A stretch of DNA of 23,295 nt from positions 1 to 23,295 of the forward strand of contig CAAEOL010000037.1 of assembly GCA_900757595.1 (NCBI GenBank), read 5' to 3'. The notes beneath the pieces were generated by a model that worked only from the letters and a program-made list of their open reading frames with translations, did no database searches and was not told where the DNA came from. The first letter of the stretch is position 1; each line of letters begins with the position of its first letter. Shown in pieces: positions 7,670 through 15,056 of this stretch. The stretch comes from an uncultured Collinsella sp. (lineage in GTDB: Bacteria > Actinomycetota > Coriobacteriia > Coriobacteriales > Coriobacteriaceae). The position numbers and the translations under genes were made by a program.

Positions 7670-8289
7670 CACGCATCCATTCCGAGTCGCTTAAGCGCCG
7701 CGCCGAGCAAATCCTCGACACGCATATCCTGCCCATCATACCCGCTCAGGGCAACATCGGTCTCCTGCGGACTAAAGCCCATGGAAAGGAGTGCCGCACG
7801 GGCGTCATCGATCGCCGAAGGAGCGGCGGCGGGCACGGGCATCGCAACCTGCCCCGGGATCACGTCGACCGGCACAAAGCCCTTGTCCTTGGCAAAGGTG
7901 CTCTTGAGCTCCAAGATGAGGCGCTGGGCGGTCTTTTTGCCCACGCCGGGCACCTTGGCCATGCCCTTGTCGTCCTCGGCCATCACTAGGGAATACAGCT
8001 GTCCCACGGTATAGGTGGAAAGTACGGCGAGCGCCAAGCGCGGGCCAACGCCCGAGACGGACACGAGCCGGTCGAACATCGTGCGCTCATCCTTTGAGGA
8101 AAAACCGAAAAGTGTCATGGCGTCCTCGCGCACCTGCATACGCGTGTAGAGGCGGACCTCGCCGCCGGGCGTCGGCAACGTGGCCGCAGTGCTACCCGAG
8201 ATGCCGAGTTCAAAGCCAACGCCCGACACGTCGACGACAACGGAGCTCATCGTGGCCTCGACAAGCGTTCCGTGGAGCTGGGAAATCAT
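7669..8289 (-). CDS. ruvA: Holliday junction DNA-binding protein RuvA
   Basis: A 206-aa subunit that binds four-way junctions as a tetramer and recruits RuvB. The N-terminal OB fold (MISQLHGTLVEA, then VVVDVSGVGFEL) is followed by two helix-hairpin-helix motifs (VSGVGPRLALAVLS and VPGVGKKTAQRLILEL). The C-terminal RuvB-binding domain (DDARAALLSMGFSPQETDVAL) follows an Ala/Pro-rich linker. The length is typical. Its ATG overlaps the ruvC stop (TGATG) and its stop overlaps the ruvB start, so all three genes are translationally coupled. Confidence 0.98.
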   Translation of the reverse strand: MISQLHGTLVEATMSSVVVDVSGVGFELGISGSTAATLPTPGGEVRLYTRMQVREDAMTLFGFSSKDERTMFDRLVSVSGVGPRLALAVLSTYTVGQLYSLVMAEDDKGMAKVPGVGKKTAQRLILELKSTFAKDKGFVPVDVIPGQVAMPVPAAAPSAIDDARAALLSMGFSPQETDVALSGYDGQDMRVEDLLGAALKRLGMDA

Positions 8290-8810
8290 CAGTATCCGGT
8301 TCCTCTCTGTTGATAGAACTCGCCACCGGTAAGGGCGCGGGTGCGGCTGAGGTTTACGTGGCAGATGGCACAGGCCAGGGCATCGGCGGCATGATCGGGA
8401 TGCGGGTCGTGATCGAGCTGCGTGAGCGTGCGCACCATATAGGCGACCTGCCGCTTATCTGCGGCACCGGTACCCACCACAGCCTGCTTAATCTGCATAG
8501 GCGTGTACTCGCCGATCTCGAGTGCGCATTCCGAAAGAGCCACGAGTGCAGCGCCGCGGGCATGCGCCGTAGGGATGGCCGAGCGAACGTTGGCGCCAAA
8601 GTAGATGCTCTCGATGGCAGCGGTATCGGGTCGATAACGCTCCACGACACCCTTGAGGTCGCGGGCGATATGCGACAGGCGCACCGCGAGCGGACTGCCT
8701 GCGCTGGTCTCGATGCAGCCATAGGCACGGCAGCGAACCTCGCCACGCCGCTCCTCGATAATCCCCCAACCCGTATGAGCCAAACCGGGGTCGATGCCCA
8801 AAATAACCAA
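8289..8810 (-). CDS. ruvC: Holliday junction endonuclease RuvC
   Basis: A 173-aa resolvase with an RNase H fold that cuts Holliday junctions as a dimer. The active-site residues are visible: D7 in GIDPG, E67 in AIESIYFG, H140 and D143 in DHAADALA. The His in the third position is also known from Thermus RuvC, so it need not be a defect. The start codon is TTG at 8810, five bases after GGAGG; no ATG or GTG in frame upstream offers a better choice, and the MVILGIDPG start matches the family. It leads the operon and lies 69 bp downstream of a LexA-like -10/operator site. Confidence 0.97.
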   Translation of the reverse strand: MVILGIDPGLAHTGWGIIEERRGEVRCRAYGCIETSAGSPLAVRLSHIARDLKGVVERYRPDTAAIESIYFGANVRSAIPTAHARGAALVALSECALEIGEYTPMQIKQAVVGTGAADKRQVAYMVRTLTQLDHDPHPDHAADALACAICHVNLSRTRALTGGEFYQQRGTGY

Positions 8811-8866
8811 GCCAACCTCCCCTCGTCTTTTACCAAGCGCAAGGCAAGGCCCCGCGCACTACTCAC

Positions 8867-8878
8867 GAACGCCTGTTC
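8867..8878. promoter_or_regulatory. LexA (SOS) box of the ruvCAB operon
   Basis: GAAC-GCCT-GTTC matches the Gram-positive LexA/DinR core GAAC-N4-GTTC exactly, and the left half extends to CGAAC. It begins one base downstream of the ruvC -10 element, over the expected transcription start, where a bound repressor would block initiation. ruv genes belong to the SOS regulon in many bacteria. Confidence 0.8.
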
Positions 8879-8879
8879 T

Positions 8880-8885
8880 AGAATA
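8880..8885 (-). promoter_or_regulatory. Extended -10 element of the ruvCAB promoter
   Basis: The minus strand reads TATTCT with TG one base upstream (TGTTATTCT), about 70 bp before the TTG start of ruvC. TTGACC occurs at 8895-8900 but is too close to act as its -35, so the promoter probably relies on the extended -10. Confidence 0.45.
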
Positions 8886-8947
8886 ACACAACGGGGTCAA
8901 GATGCTTAGTTGAAGTATCGGGGTTGAGAGCGAATCCCGTCCCCAGT

Positions 8948-10933
8948 TTAGTTCTGCGAGAAGAATGGGAACTGTCGGGGATCAACCGGCGGATGCGGCA
9001 TCGGCGTGCCCTGGGGCCCACCCTGCGGTCCGCCCTGACCGCCCATCATCTTATCGATGGCGTCCTGAACCTCGCCCTCGAACTTTTTCATTCCCTCGTG
9101 TAAACGACGCTGACCGTCCTCAGAGCGCAGCTCCTCCATCTGCTCGGGCGAAATACCCAGTAGCTCGCCCAGCACGCCCATCATCTCGTTTCGCATGCGC
9201 TCGCTCGTATCCTCGTCAGCAAAACGGCGCACCTCGGCGCGCGCCAGCGAATCGACCGTCATACGCTCCTTGCCGTTAAGCCCCAGGTCGGACCACACGA
9301 GCATGTACGGCCAGGAGCGCTCGGCAAACGAACGGGACGAAACGATCGGCGCCGTCGGCAACATGCGGCGGGCAGCCTCACCCTGTCGAACGAGCATCAG
9401 CAGCAGCGAGCAGGCCTCAGGCTTGCCAGCGGCCATCGGGATGTCGTCGAAAGATCGATTGCGGTCCACGTGCGCCTCAAGCGCGCCATCGATCTCACCC
9501 GGCTCGAGCCCGCCGAGCAGCTGTGCCGCGCGGTCGAGCATATCGACCGGACCGTCGAGCGTCGAGAGCGCCTGCGCCAGCACGCGCTCCATACAATCTT
9601 CCACCGCGTTGAGCGTCACGAGCTCTTGGGGCACCACGGCAGACGCGCGGTTGCGCACACGCGCCACAAACTCAAGCGTCGACAGGTACACATCGCCAAA
9701 GGGCGCGTAATCGCCCTGGTAGCCGCCGCAAAGCGCCGGCGCCGCCAGCGCGTACTCGGTTTTGGACAGCGGACTCAACGCCATCGCACCCAGCTCGAGC
9801 GCCGTATCCTCCAGCATGAGGCCCAGCGTGCGAGAGCGCAGGCGCTCGGCGTCGCCCGCCGACACATCGCGGTCGAGCACGCGCGCGGCATCCGGCGCAT
9901 CGCGCTCAACCGTGCGAATATGCAGGCGCTCGGCAATCGCGCGAACGGCGGCGCAACGGGCGGCCTCGGCCTCCTCCTGCGCCGGCGTAAAGATGCGGTT
10001 GCGCCCCAGCACCAGGCCAATCACATTACGTGGGCCCAAAGCGTCGACGGCCAGCGCCGCCAGCAGGGACGACGGCAAGTCGCCCTCGAGTGCCACCACG
10101 GCGCGCGACGCACCGTGGGCCCGGGCGTTGTCGCGCACGGCGAGCACCAGCGCCTGCCACAGCCACTCCTCGGAACGGAACTCGGGCAGTTCGTGATCTT
10201 CCAGGGCATCGAGCATCACGCCGCGCTGAATCTCCTGAACCAGCAGACTCTCCTCAAAACACGGCGCCTGGGCCACCACACGACCGCAGTCGTCGAGCAC
10301 AAACGAACCGCCGGTATACACCGACTCGTCATAGGCACCGACCGGCGCCATGCAGGCAAACCACACGCTGCGCTTGGATGCGATCTTGCGGTAGGCGCCG
10401 CTGCGTACGGCGGCAATGGCAGCAGTCTCGCGGTCGGTCATGTCAAACGCGTTGAATTGGAAATACGCAATGAGGTCAACACCGGTCGGCAACATCTCGA
10501 GTTCGCGGTCCAAGTCAAAAATCACGGCGATGCGCACGCCGTCCACGTCGAACACCGGCGGCGCCCAACGCGTGTCGTTGTTCTCGCCACGCTGCAGGGC
10601 AATGCTCGAACGCGCCGGCACCACATGACCGTCCTTGAGCATCATGTAGTCGAGCAGCGGCTGACCCTCAAACGAAACCGCCGCGGGCACGATGCAGATC
10701 ATGTCAAGCTCCTGGATGCGCTCGGCGACACCAGTCAAGCCGGCAAGCATGTCGTGCTCAAAGTCGGCAGCGCCCACCAGGCCACCGGGCATGGCGCCCA
10801 TAAAGAGCGGAGCCGGAACGCACAGCACGCGCGCCCCGCGCTCGTGGGCCAGACGAGCCTGGTCCTCGATGCGGCCGCAAATGCCCTCAATATCACCCAG
10901 GCGCATATCGATCTGTGCAAGCGCGAGCTTCAT
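8948..10933 (-). CDS. NAD synthetase (glutamine-hydrolysing) homologue with degenerate active sites
   Basis: A 661-aa protein starting at ATG 10933 with AAAGGG upstream. It has the layout of NadE: an N-terminal nitrilase-type glutaminase domain (about 1-235) and an NAD synthetase domain (about 250-545, with SKTEYALA, GGYQGDYAPFGDVYLSTLEF and RRMLPTAPIVSSRSFAERSWPY matching family blocks). The catalytic positions are not conserved. The nitrilase Glu is Ala (PAPLFMG, A41), no Lys stands in the second block (around 108), and the nucleophilic Cys block reads IFDLDRE (D140). The ATP-pyrophosphatase loop SGGxDS is EGDLPS (283-288). A C-terminal extension follows (about 555-661), with acidic helices and a Gly/Gln/Pro tail (GGQGGPQGGPQG). 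I infer a pseudoenzyme with a scaffold or regulatory role rather than NAD synthesis. It is upstream of ruvC but separated by that operon's own promoter. Confidence 0.82.
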   Translation of the reverse strand: MKLALAQIDMRLGDIEGICGRIEDQARLAHERGARVLCVPAPLFMGAMPGGLVGAADFEHDMLAGLTGVAERIQELDMICIVPAAVSFEGQPLLDYMMLKDGHVVPARSSIALQRGENNDTRWAPPVFDVDGVRIAVIFDLDRELEMLPTGVDLIAYFQFNAFDMTDRETAAIAAVRSGAYRKIASKRSVWFACMAPVGAYDESVYTGGSFVLDDCGRVVAQAPCFEESLLVQEIQRGVMLDALEDHELPEFRSEEWLWQALVLAVRDNARAHGASRAVVALEGDLPSSLLAALAVDALGPRNVIGLVLGRNRIFTPAQEEAEAARCAAVRAIAERLHIRTVERDAPDAARVLDRDVSAGDAERLRSRTLGLMLEDTALELGAMALSPLSKTEYALAAPALCGGYQGDYAPFGDVYLSTLEFVARVRNRASAVVPQELVTLNAVEDCMERVLAQALSTLDGPVDMLDRAAQLLGGLEPGEIDGALEAHVDRNRSFDDIPMAAGKPEACSLLLMLVRQGEAARRMLPTAPIVSSRSFAERSWPYMLVWSDLGLNGKERMTVDSLARAEVRRFADEDTSERMRNEMMGVLGELLGISPEQMEELRSEDGQRRLHEGMKKFEGEVQDAIDKMMGGQGGPQGGPQGTPMPHPPVDPRQFPFFSQN

Positions 10934-10972
10934 GGCTCAGCCCTTTCCGTCGTAAACCATCGAAATCGTAGT

Positions 10973-11004
10973 AAAAGCGCCGGCCGCATGATGCAGTCGG
11001 CGCT
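10973..11004 (-). terminator. Probable terminator after the superoxide reductase gene
   Basis: A 7-bp stem (AGCGCCG / CGGCGCT) with a 15-nt loop that can itself fold (GCAT/ATGC) is followed by a short T tract on the minus strand. It lies 47 bp past the stop codon and upstream of the NadE-like gene. Confidence 0.5.
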
Positions 11005-11050
11005 CGCATGTGCATATGCTAGCTATGATACCCCGAGCGGGGGCGCGCTC

Positions 11051-11413
11051 CTAGAACGTCGCGGACCACAGCCCGTGCAGGTTGCAGTAGGCATAGACGG
11101 TACCGGTCTTGGAACCGCCGGCAAAAAACGTCGCGGGCTTCATACCGGGCTCAAGGTAATGGACCTCTAAGCGGCCCTCGGCCTCAAGGGCGATCCACTC
11201 AATATAGTGCTCGGGCAGGCTGGGGTGCTCGACCGAGCCAACGCGTGCGCGAATCACGTGACCGTCGCGCTCGGTCTCGACAACAGGCACGTGCTTCTCG
11301 TGCGCCGCGTCCTCAGTGTTTGCGGTCAGTTCCGTGCAACCGGCAGGGGTTGCAACGTCGTTGCCAAGGGCGGCAATGAGCTTACCGTCGGGGTCCTTAA
11401 AGAATTTCGCCAT
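11051..11413 (-). CDS. dfx: Superoxide reductase (desulfoferrodoxin family) lacking centre I
   Basis: A 120-aa cytosolic enzyme that reduces superoxide to hydrogen peroxide without making oxygen, as anaerobes do. The start at ATG 11413 has AAAGGAG upstream; the frame open to 11554 is not supported. The mononuclear Fe(His)4Cys centre is complete: H41 in EKHVPVVE, H63 and H69 in EHPSLPEHYIEWI, C110 and H113 in YCNLHGLW. E39 and K40 beside H41 are the known gating and catalytic residues. The N-terminal 35 residues keep the length of a desulforedoxin domain but carry a single Cys (C26), so the FeCys4 centre I of class I enzymes cannot form; this resembles class III (Treponema) enzymes. It would need an external electron donor such as rubredoxin. 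It is probably a separate transcript from the helicase gene 150 bp upstream. Confidence 0.95.
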   Translation of the reverse strand: MAKFFKDPDGKLIAALGNDVATPAGCTELTANTEDAAHEKHVPVVETERDGHVIRARVGSVEHPSLPEHYIEWIALEAEGRLEVHYLEPGMKPATFFAGGSKTGTVYAYCNLHGLWSATF

Positions 11414-11563
11414 GATGTTCTCCTTTGCTGACGTGCCAATGTTCTTGATGGTTCTTATGCCCAAAGGCAGACAAACCATCCACGGCATTGCAAATGAACA
11501 CATAACGGGCGGGGACGATGGGGCAGCGTGCGCTATCCGCCCTGGCGGCCCCACCCGAGCGGG

Positions 11564-14500
11564 TTAGCGCCCGTCGCCGCCCAGCAGCGCCAGAACATCT
11601 TCGCGGGTAAACAGCGCCGACGAGATGCCGTCGCCGCCGAGCACGCTGTTGACCAGGTCGCGCTTGGACTCCTGCATCTGCATAATGCGCTCCTCGATCG
11701 TGTCCTTGGCGATGAGCTTGTACACGGTCACGGTATGTTGCTGGCCAATACGGTGCGCGCGGTCGGTCGCCTGGTCCTGCGCCGCCACGTTCCACCACGG
11801 GTCGTAGTGGATGACCACGTCGGCCGCCGTCAGGTTAAGGCCCACGCCGCCCGCCTTGAGCGAAATCAAAAAGACCGGAACCTCGCCCGCTTGGAACTGC
11901 GCGACCATCTTGGCGCGGCTCTCCTTAGACGAAGCGCCCGTGAGCTTAAGGAAGGCGATGTCCTCCTTGGCCAAGCGCTTACCGATGATATCGAGCATAC
12001 CCGTAAACTGGCTGAACAACAGGATGCGATGCCCGCCGTCGAGTGCGCCGTGCACGAGCTCCATACACGTATCGAGCTTGGCGCTCCCCGCCTTGTAATC
12101 CTCGTAGTGTAGACGCGGGTCGCAGCAGATCTGGCGCAGCTTGGTGAGCTCGGCGAGCACCTTGAGCTTGTCCTTCTTAAACTCCCCAGCCTCGCGGTGC
12201 TGCACCTGCTGGGCGATGCGGTCCTGGTTGGCCAGGTAGAGCTTGCGTTGCTCGCCGGTAAGCTGTGCCATGACGGTGTCCTCGATCTTCTCGGGCAGGT
12301 CGGCCACCACGTCTTCCTTAACACGGCGCAGCACAAACGGCGACACGAGCGCCTGCAGGCGAGCGGCGCTATCGCCCTCGGCATGCTCGACGGGGCTCTC
12401 AAAGCGCTTGGCAAACGACTCGCGCGTCCCCAAAAGGCCCGGCATCAAAAAGTCGAAGATGCTCCAAAGCTCGGACAAGCGGTTTTCGATGGGCGTGCCC
12501 GTCAGGGCAAAGCGCGCGCCGGCAGGCAGGCGCTTTGCGGCGCGCGCCACCTGCGTGAGCGGGTTTTTAATGTACTGGGCCTCATCGAGCACCACGCGGG
12601 CAAAATCCTGCTCGACGTACTCGTCGATATCGCGCCGCATAAGATCATACGACGTCACAACCACGCTATGCTCGGCCACGCCGGCGATCTGCACGCGGCG
12701 TTGAGCCTTGGCGCCCACAATGGCGCAAACATCGAGCGACGGGGCAAAGCGCTCCAGCTCGGCAGTCCAGTTGTACACGAGTGAGGCCGGGCATACCACG
12801 AGCGTGGGCTTGGTGTCCCCCGCCTCCACGCGCGCCAGAATATGCGCAATCATCTGGAGCGTTTTGCCCAGGCCCATGTCGTCGGCCAAGATGCCGCCAA
12901 GGCCCAGGTGTTCGAGCGAGCCGAGCCACTGGTATCCGTCGACCTGGTAGCCGCGCATCGTTGCCTTGAGCGATGCCGGCACCGTAAAGTCCATCTTGCC
13001 GAGCGTGTCCAGGCGCTCGACGGTACGGCGGAACGCAGCGTCGCGATCGGCCTCGAGCGCCGGCGTGCGTGCGAGCATGCTGTCGACGAACAGGGTGCTC
13101 GACGCGGGAAGCGACACGCCGTCGAGCAGGTCGACGGCATCGACACCCAGGTCCTCGGCAAGGCCAAACGCGGCGCGCGCCCCCTCGTCCAGGCGAATGA
13201 TGTCGCCGGACGTAAGGCGCGCAAACGTTTGATGGCGCTTGTACGAATCGAGATAGACGGCAAGGTCCGCGGCCGAAAGCCCGCTCGCGCCCAGCTCGAC
13301 ATCGAGCAGATTGCTCTTAACGGTCGCACGAACCGAGAGCTTGGGCGCGGGGCGGACCGAGATCTGGCGCAGACGGTCGCTGAGCATGACCTCACCCAGT
13401 TCGGACAGGGCGGACAGGCCCTCGGTCAGCAGGCAGAACAAGCGGGCGTCATCGCGCTCCTCAAACGCCAGACCGCCCTCGTAGAAATCGAAGTACAGGG
13501 CCGCCGTATCCATAACGCGAAACTCCGCCACCTCGTCGCGGGGCGGCACACCGGGGCGCTGCTCTTCGAAGGGGCTGCCCGGAGCGCCCAGGCTAAAGAG
13601 ATCCGCCGACCAATCGCCGTAGGTAACCGTAATTTTGCAGGTCACGAGCCCATCGTCGACACCGATCGCCATAGCAAAGCTCGGCTCGGGTGCCACGGTA
13701 TCGAGCGCGGCGGGCGCGGTGAGGTCGGTGTAGTCGCGCAAAATGGGCAGCGCCATACGGCAGAACTCACCCACCTGCTCGGCGGCAATATGGGCGGGCG
13801 TGCGGCACGGCAGCAAGCGCGACAAAAAAGGTGCGGCATGCTGAGCAAATGCAGCGTCGGTACGGCGCGCGCGGCGCGTGTCAACCAAGTAGGCGGCATC
13901 GCCCGACGCAAAGCAGTACATATCGGCGGGCAGGCGCAGGTCATAGCTACCACCAGCCGCCGGCGCGATTTTGGCGGCAAGCAGCGGTGGGCGCTTAGCG
14001 GATGCCTCGTCCTCCCTTTGCGGAGACAGCTCAACCGCCACGTCGTAGGTGCGATGCGTCGTCATCCCCCGCGACCAGGCGGGCTCAAAGGAGATGGTCT
14101 GGCCGCGCAGCAGGTCCAGCACATATACGATGCTATGCTCGGACAGCGGCAACTGACGCTCGGCAACAAAACCGCTGCGGGCAAAGTCGTACGACGCCGA
14201 ACGCGAGCTTGTGATGTCATCGAGATAGGCAACTGTCGTCACAACAAGGTTGAGCAGCTTTGCCGATGTTTCGTCAAAGGCCTCAGGTGAATGGACAAAC
14301 GTGAGCTTCTTGCCATAGGAGAACGTGCCGCCGCGCACGTAGGCATCGGCCATGCCGTCGATGTCCTTGACCACGTAGGAGACCGATCCACAGCGAATGC
14401 GGAACTCGAGCGCCCAGCTAAAGCGGTCAGCGAACAGCGGATTGTAGTACGGCACCAACGAGGGCTCCAACGCCGCTTTGGGGGCGTCGGGATCAACGGC

Positions 14501-15028
14501 ACCGGCAAGCTTGCGGCGCATGCTCGCCAGCTCATCCATGCGCGCGTCCGAAAGATCGGAGAGCGCCGCCACAAGGCTCGGGCTCGTGGGGACGGGCGCC
14601 GGGAAGGGAAAGTTGGGGTTGACGGCCGGCGCGGCGGACATGGCGCGCGCGGGCTGTTTCGGCTGCGCCGTAAACGTGCGAACCGGCGTGCGCAAACCTT
14701 CGACGGGCTCGGCGCCGCTGGCATCCAAATACGCCAGCGCCGTGGCAATAGCGTGCTTACACATACCGGGATAGCGGTATGCGGCGGGGCAGTCGCAGTC
14801 GTAGTCGATAACCTCGTGCTCGTCCATGTCGAGCGCCACGTGCGTCTTGTACAGGTCACCGCGCGAGCCGCGCACCGTGCCCTCGACCGTCACGTTTTTG
14901 GAGAAGCGCGAGCCGCTGTCCTCGATCGACAGCACGGCACCGTTGAGCATGAGCGAACGCCCCTTCATAAAGGTGCCGCTCAACGCCGCCTCTTTGCGAA
15001 GCGCCTGCGCAAACGTCCCCTGCGCCAT
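11564..15028 (-). CDS. SWIM zinc-finger SNF2-family helicase
   Basis: A 1154-aa superfamily 2 ATPase. The start at ATG 15028 is favoured by GGAGG 5 nt upstream over the ATG at 15046. The N-terminal SWIM finger is C78/C80/C90/H92 (DYDCDCPAAY, then GMCKH). A long middle region, roughly 150-680, has no motif I can name but matches the layout of bacterial SWIM-SNF2 proteins. The helicase core has Walker A DDMGLGKT (K722), motif II DEAQ (815-818), ALTGTPIENRLSELWS, then the C-terminal lobe with LLFSQFTGMLDII, GGVGLNLTAADVVIHYDPWWN and QATDRAHRIGQ. Such proteins translocate on duplex DNA and remodel bound proteins; their bacterial role is largely undefined. It starts 28 bp after the dnaE stop on the same strand, so the two are probably cotranscribed and linked to replication or repair. 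Confidence 0.95.
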   Translation of the reverse strand: MAQGTFAQALRKEAALSGTFMKGRSLMLNGAVLSIEDSGSRFSKNVTVEGTVRGSRGDLYKTHVALDMDEHEVIDYDCDCPAAYRYPGMCKHAIATALAYLDASGAEPVEGLRTPVRTFTAQPKQPARAMSAAPAVNPNFPFPAPVPTSPSLVAALSDLSDARMDELASMRRKLAGAVDPDAPKAALEPSLVPYYNPLFADRFSWALEFRIRCGSVSYVVKDIDGMADAYVRGGTFSYGKKLTFVHSPEAFDETSAKLLNLVVTTVAYLDDITSSRSASYDFARSGFVAERQLPLSEHSIVYVLDLLRGQTISFEPAWSRGMTTHRTYDVAVELSPQREDEASAKRPPLLAAKIAPAAGGSYDLRLPADMYCFASGDAAYLVDTRRARRTDAAFAQHAAPFLSRLLPCRTPAHIAAEQVGEFCRMALPILRDYTDLTAPAALDTVAPEPSFAMAIGVDDGLVTCKITVTYGDWSADLFSLGAPGSPFEEQRPGVPPRDEVAEFRVMDTAALYFDFYEGGLAFEERDDARLFCLLTEGLSALSELGEVMLSDRLRQISVRPAPKLSVRATVKSNLLDVELGASGLSAADLAVYLDSYKRHQTFARLTSGDIIRLDEGARAAFGLAEDLGVDAVDLLDGVSLPASSTLFVDSMLARTPALEADRDAAFRRTVERLDTLGKMDFTVPASLKATMRGYQVDGYQWLGSLEHLGLGGILADDMGLGKTLQMIAHILARVEAGDTKPTLVVCPASLVYNWTAELERFAPSLDVCAIVGAKAQRRVQIAGVAEHSVVVTSYDLMRRDIDEYVEQDFARVVLDEAQYIKNPLTQVARAAKRLPAGARFALTGTPIENRLSELWSIFDFLMPGLLGTRESFAKRFESPVEHAEGDSAARLQALVSPFVLRRVKEDVVADLPEKIEDTVMAQLTGEQRKLYLANQDRIAQQVQHREAGEFKKDKLKVLAELTKLRQICCDPRLHYEDYKAGSAKLDTCMELVHGALDGGHRILLFSQFTGMLDIIGKRLAKEDIAFLKLTGASSKESRAKMVAQFQAGEVPVFLISLKAGGVGLNLTAADVVIHYDPWWNVAAQDQATDRAHRIGQQHTVTVYKLIAKDTIEERIMQMQESKRDLVNSVLGGDGISSALFTREDVLALLGGDGR

Positions 15029-15056
15029 CACTTCCTCCAATCTCACCCGGGGTAGC

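Noticed and set aside
8895..8900. TTGACC as the -35 of ruvC
   Set aside because: It is only 9 bp from the -10 candidate TATTCT, and at the normal spacing no -10-like sequence occurs.
9470..11170. 566-codon open frame on the plus strand
   Set aside because: Antisense to the NadE-like gene and crossing its promoter and the end of the superoxide reductase gene; Arg/His-rich translation, no domain.
11414..11563. Terminator or promoter between helicase and superoxide reductase genes
   Set aside because: Short GC stems occur near 11530-11565 but none has a T tract, and no convincing -35/-10 pair was seen.
12842..14290. 482-codon open frame on the plus strand
   Set aside because: Antisense shadow of the SWIM/SNF2 helicase gene.
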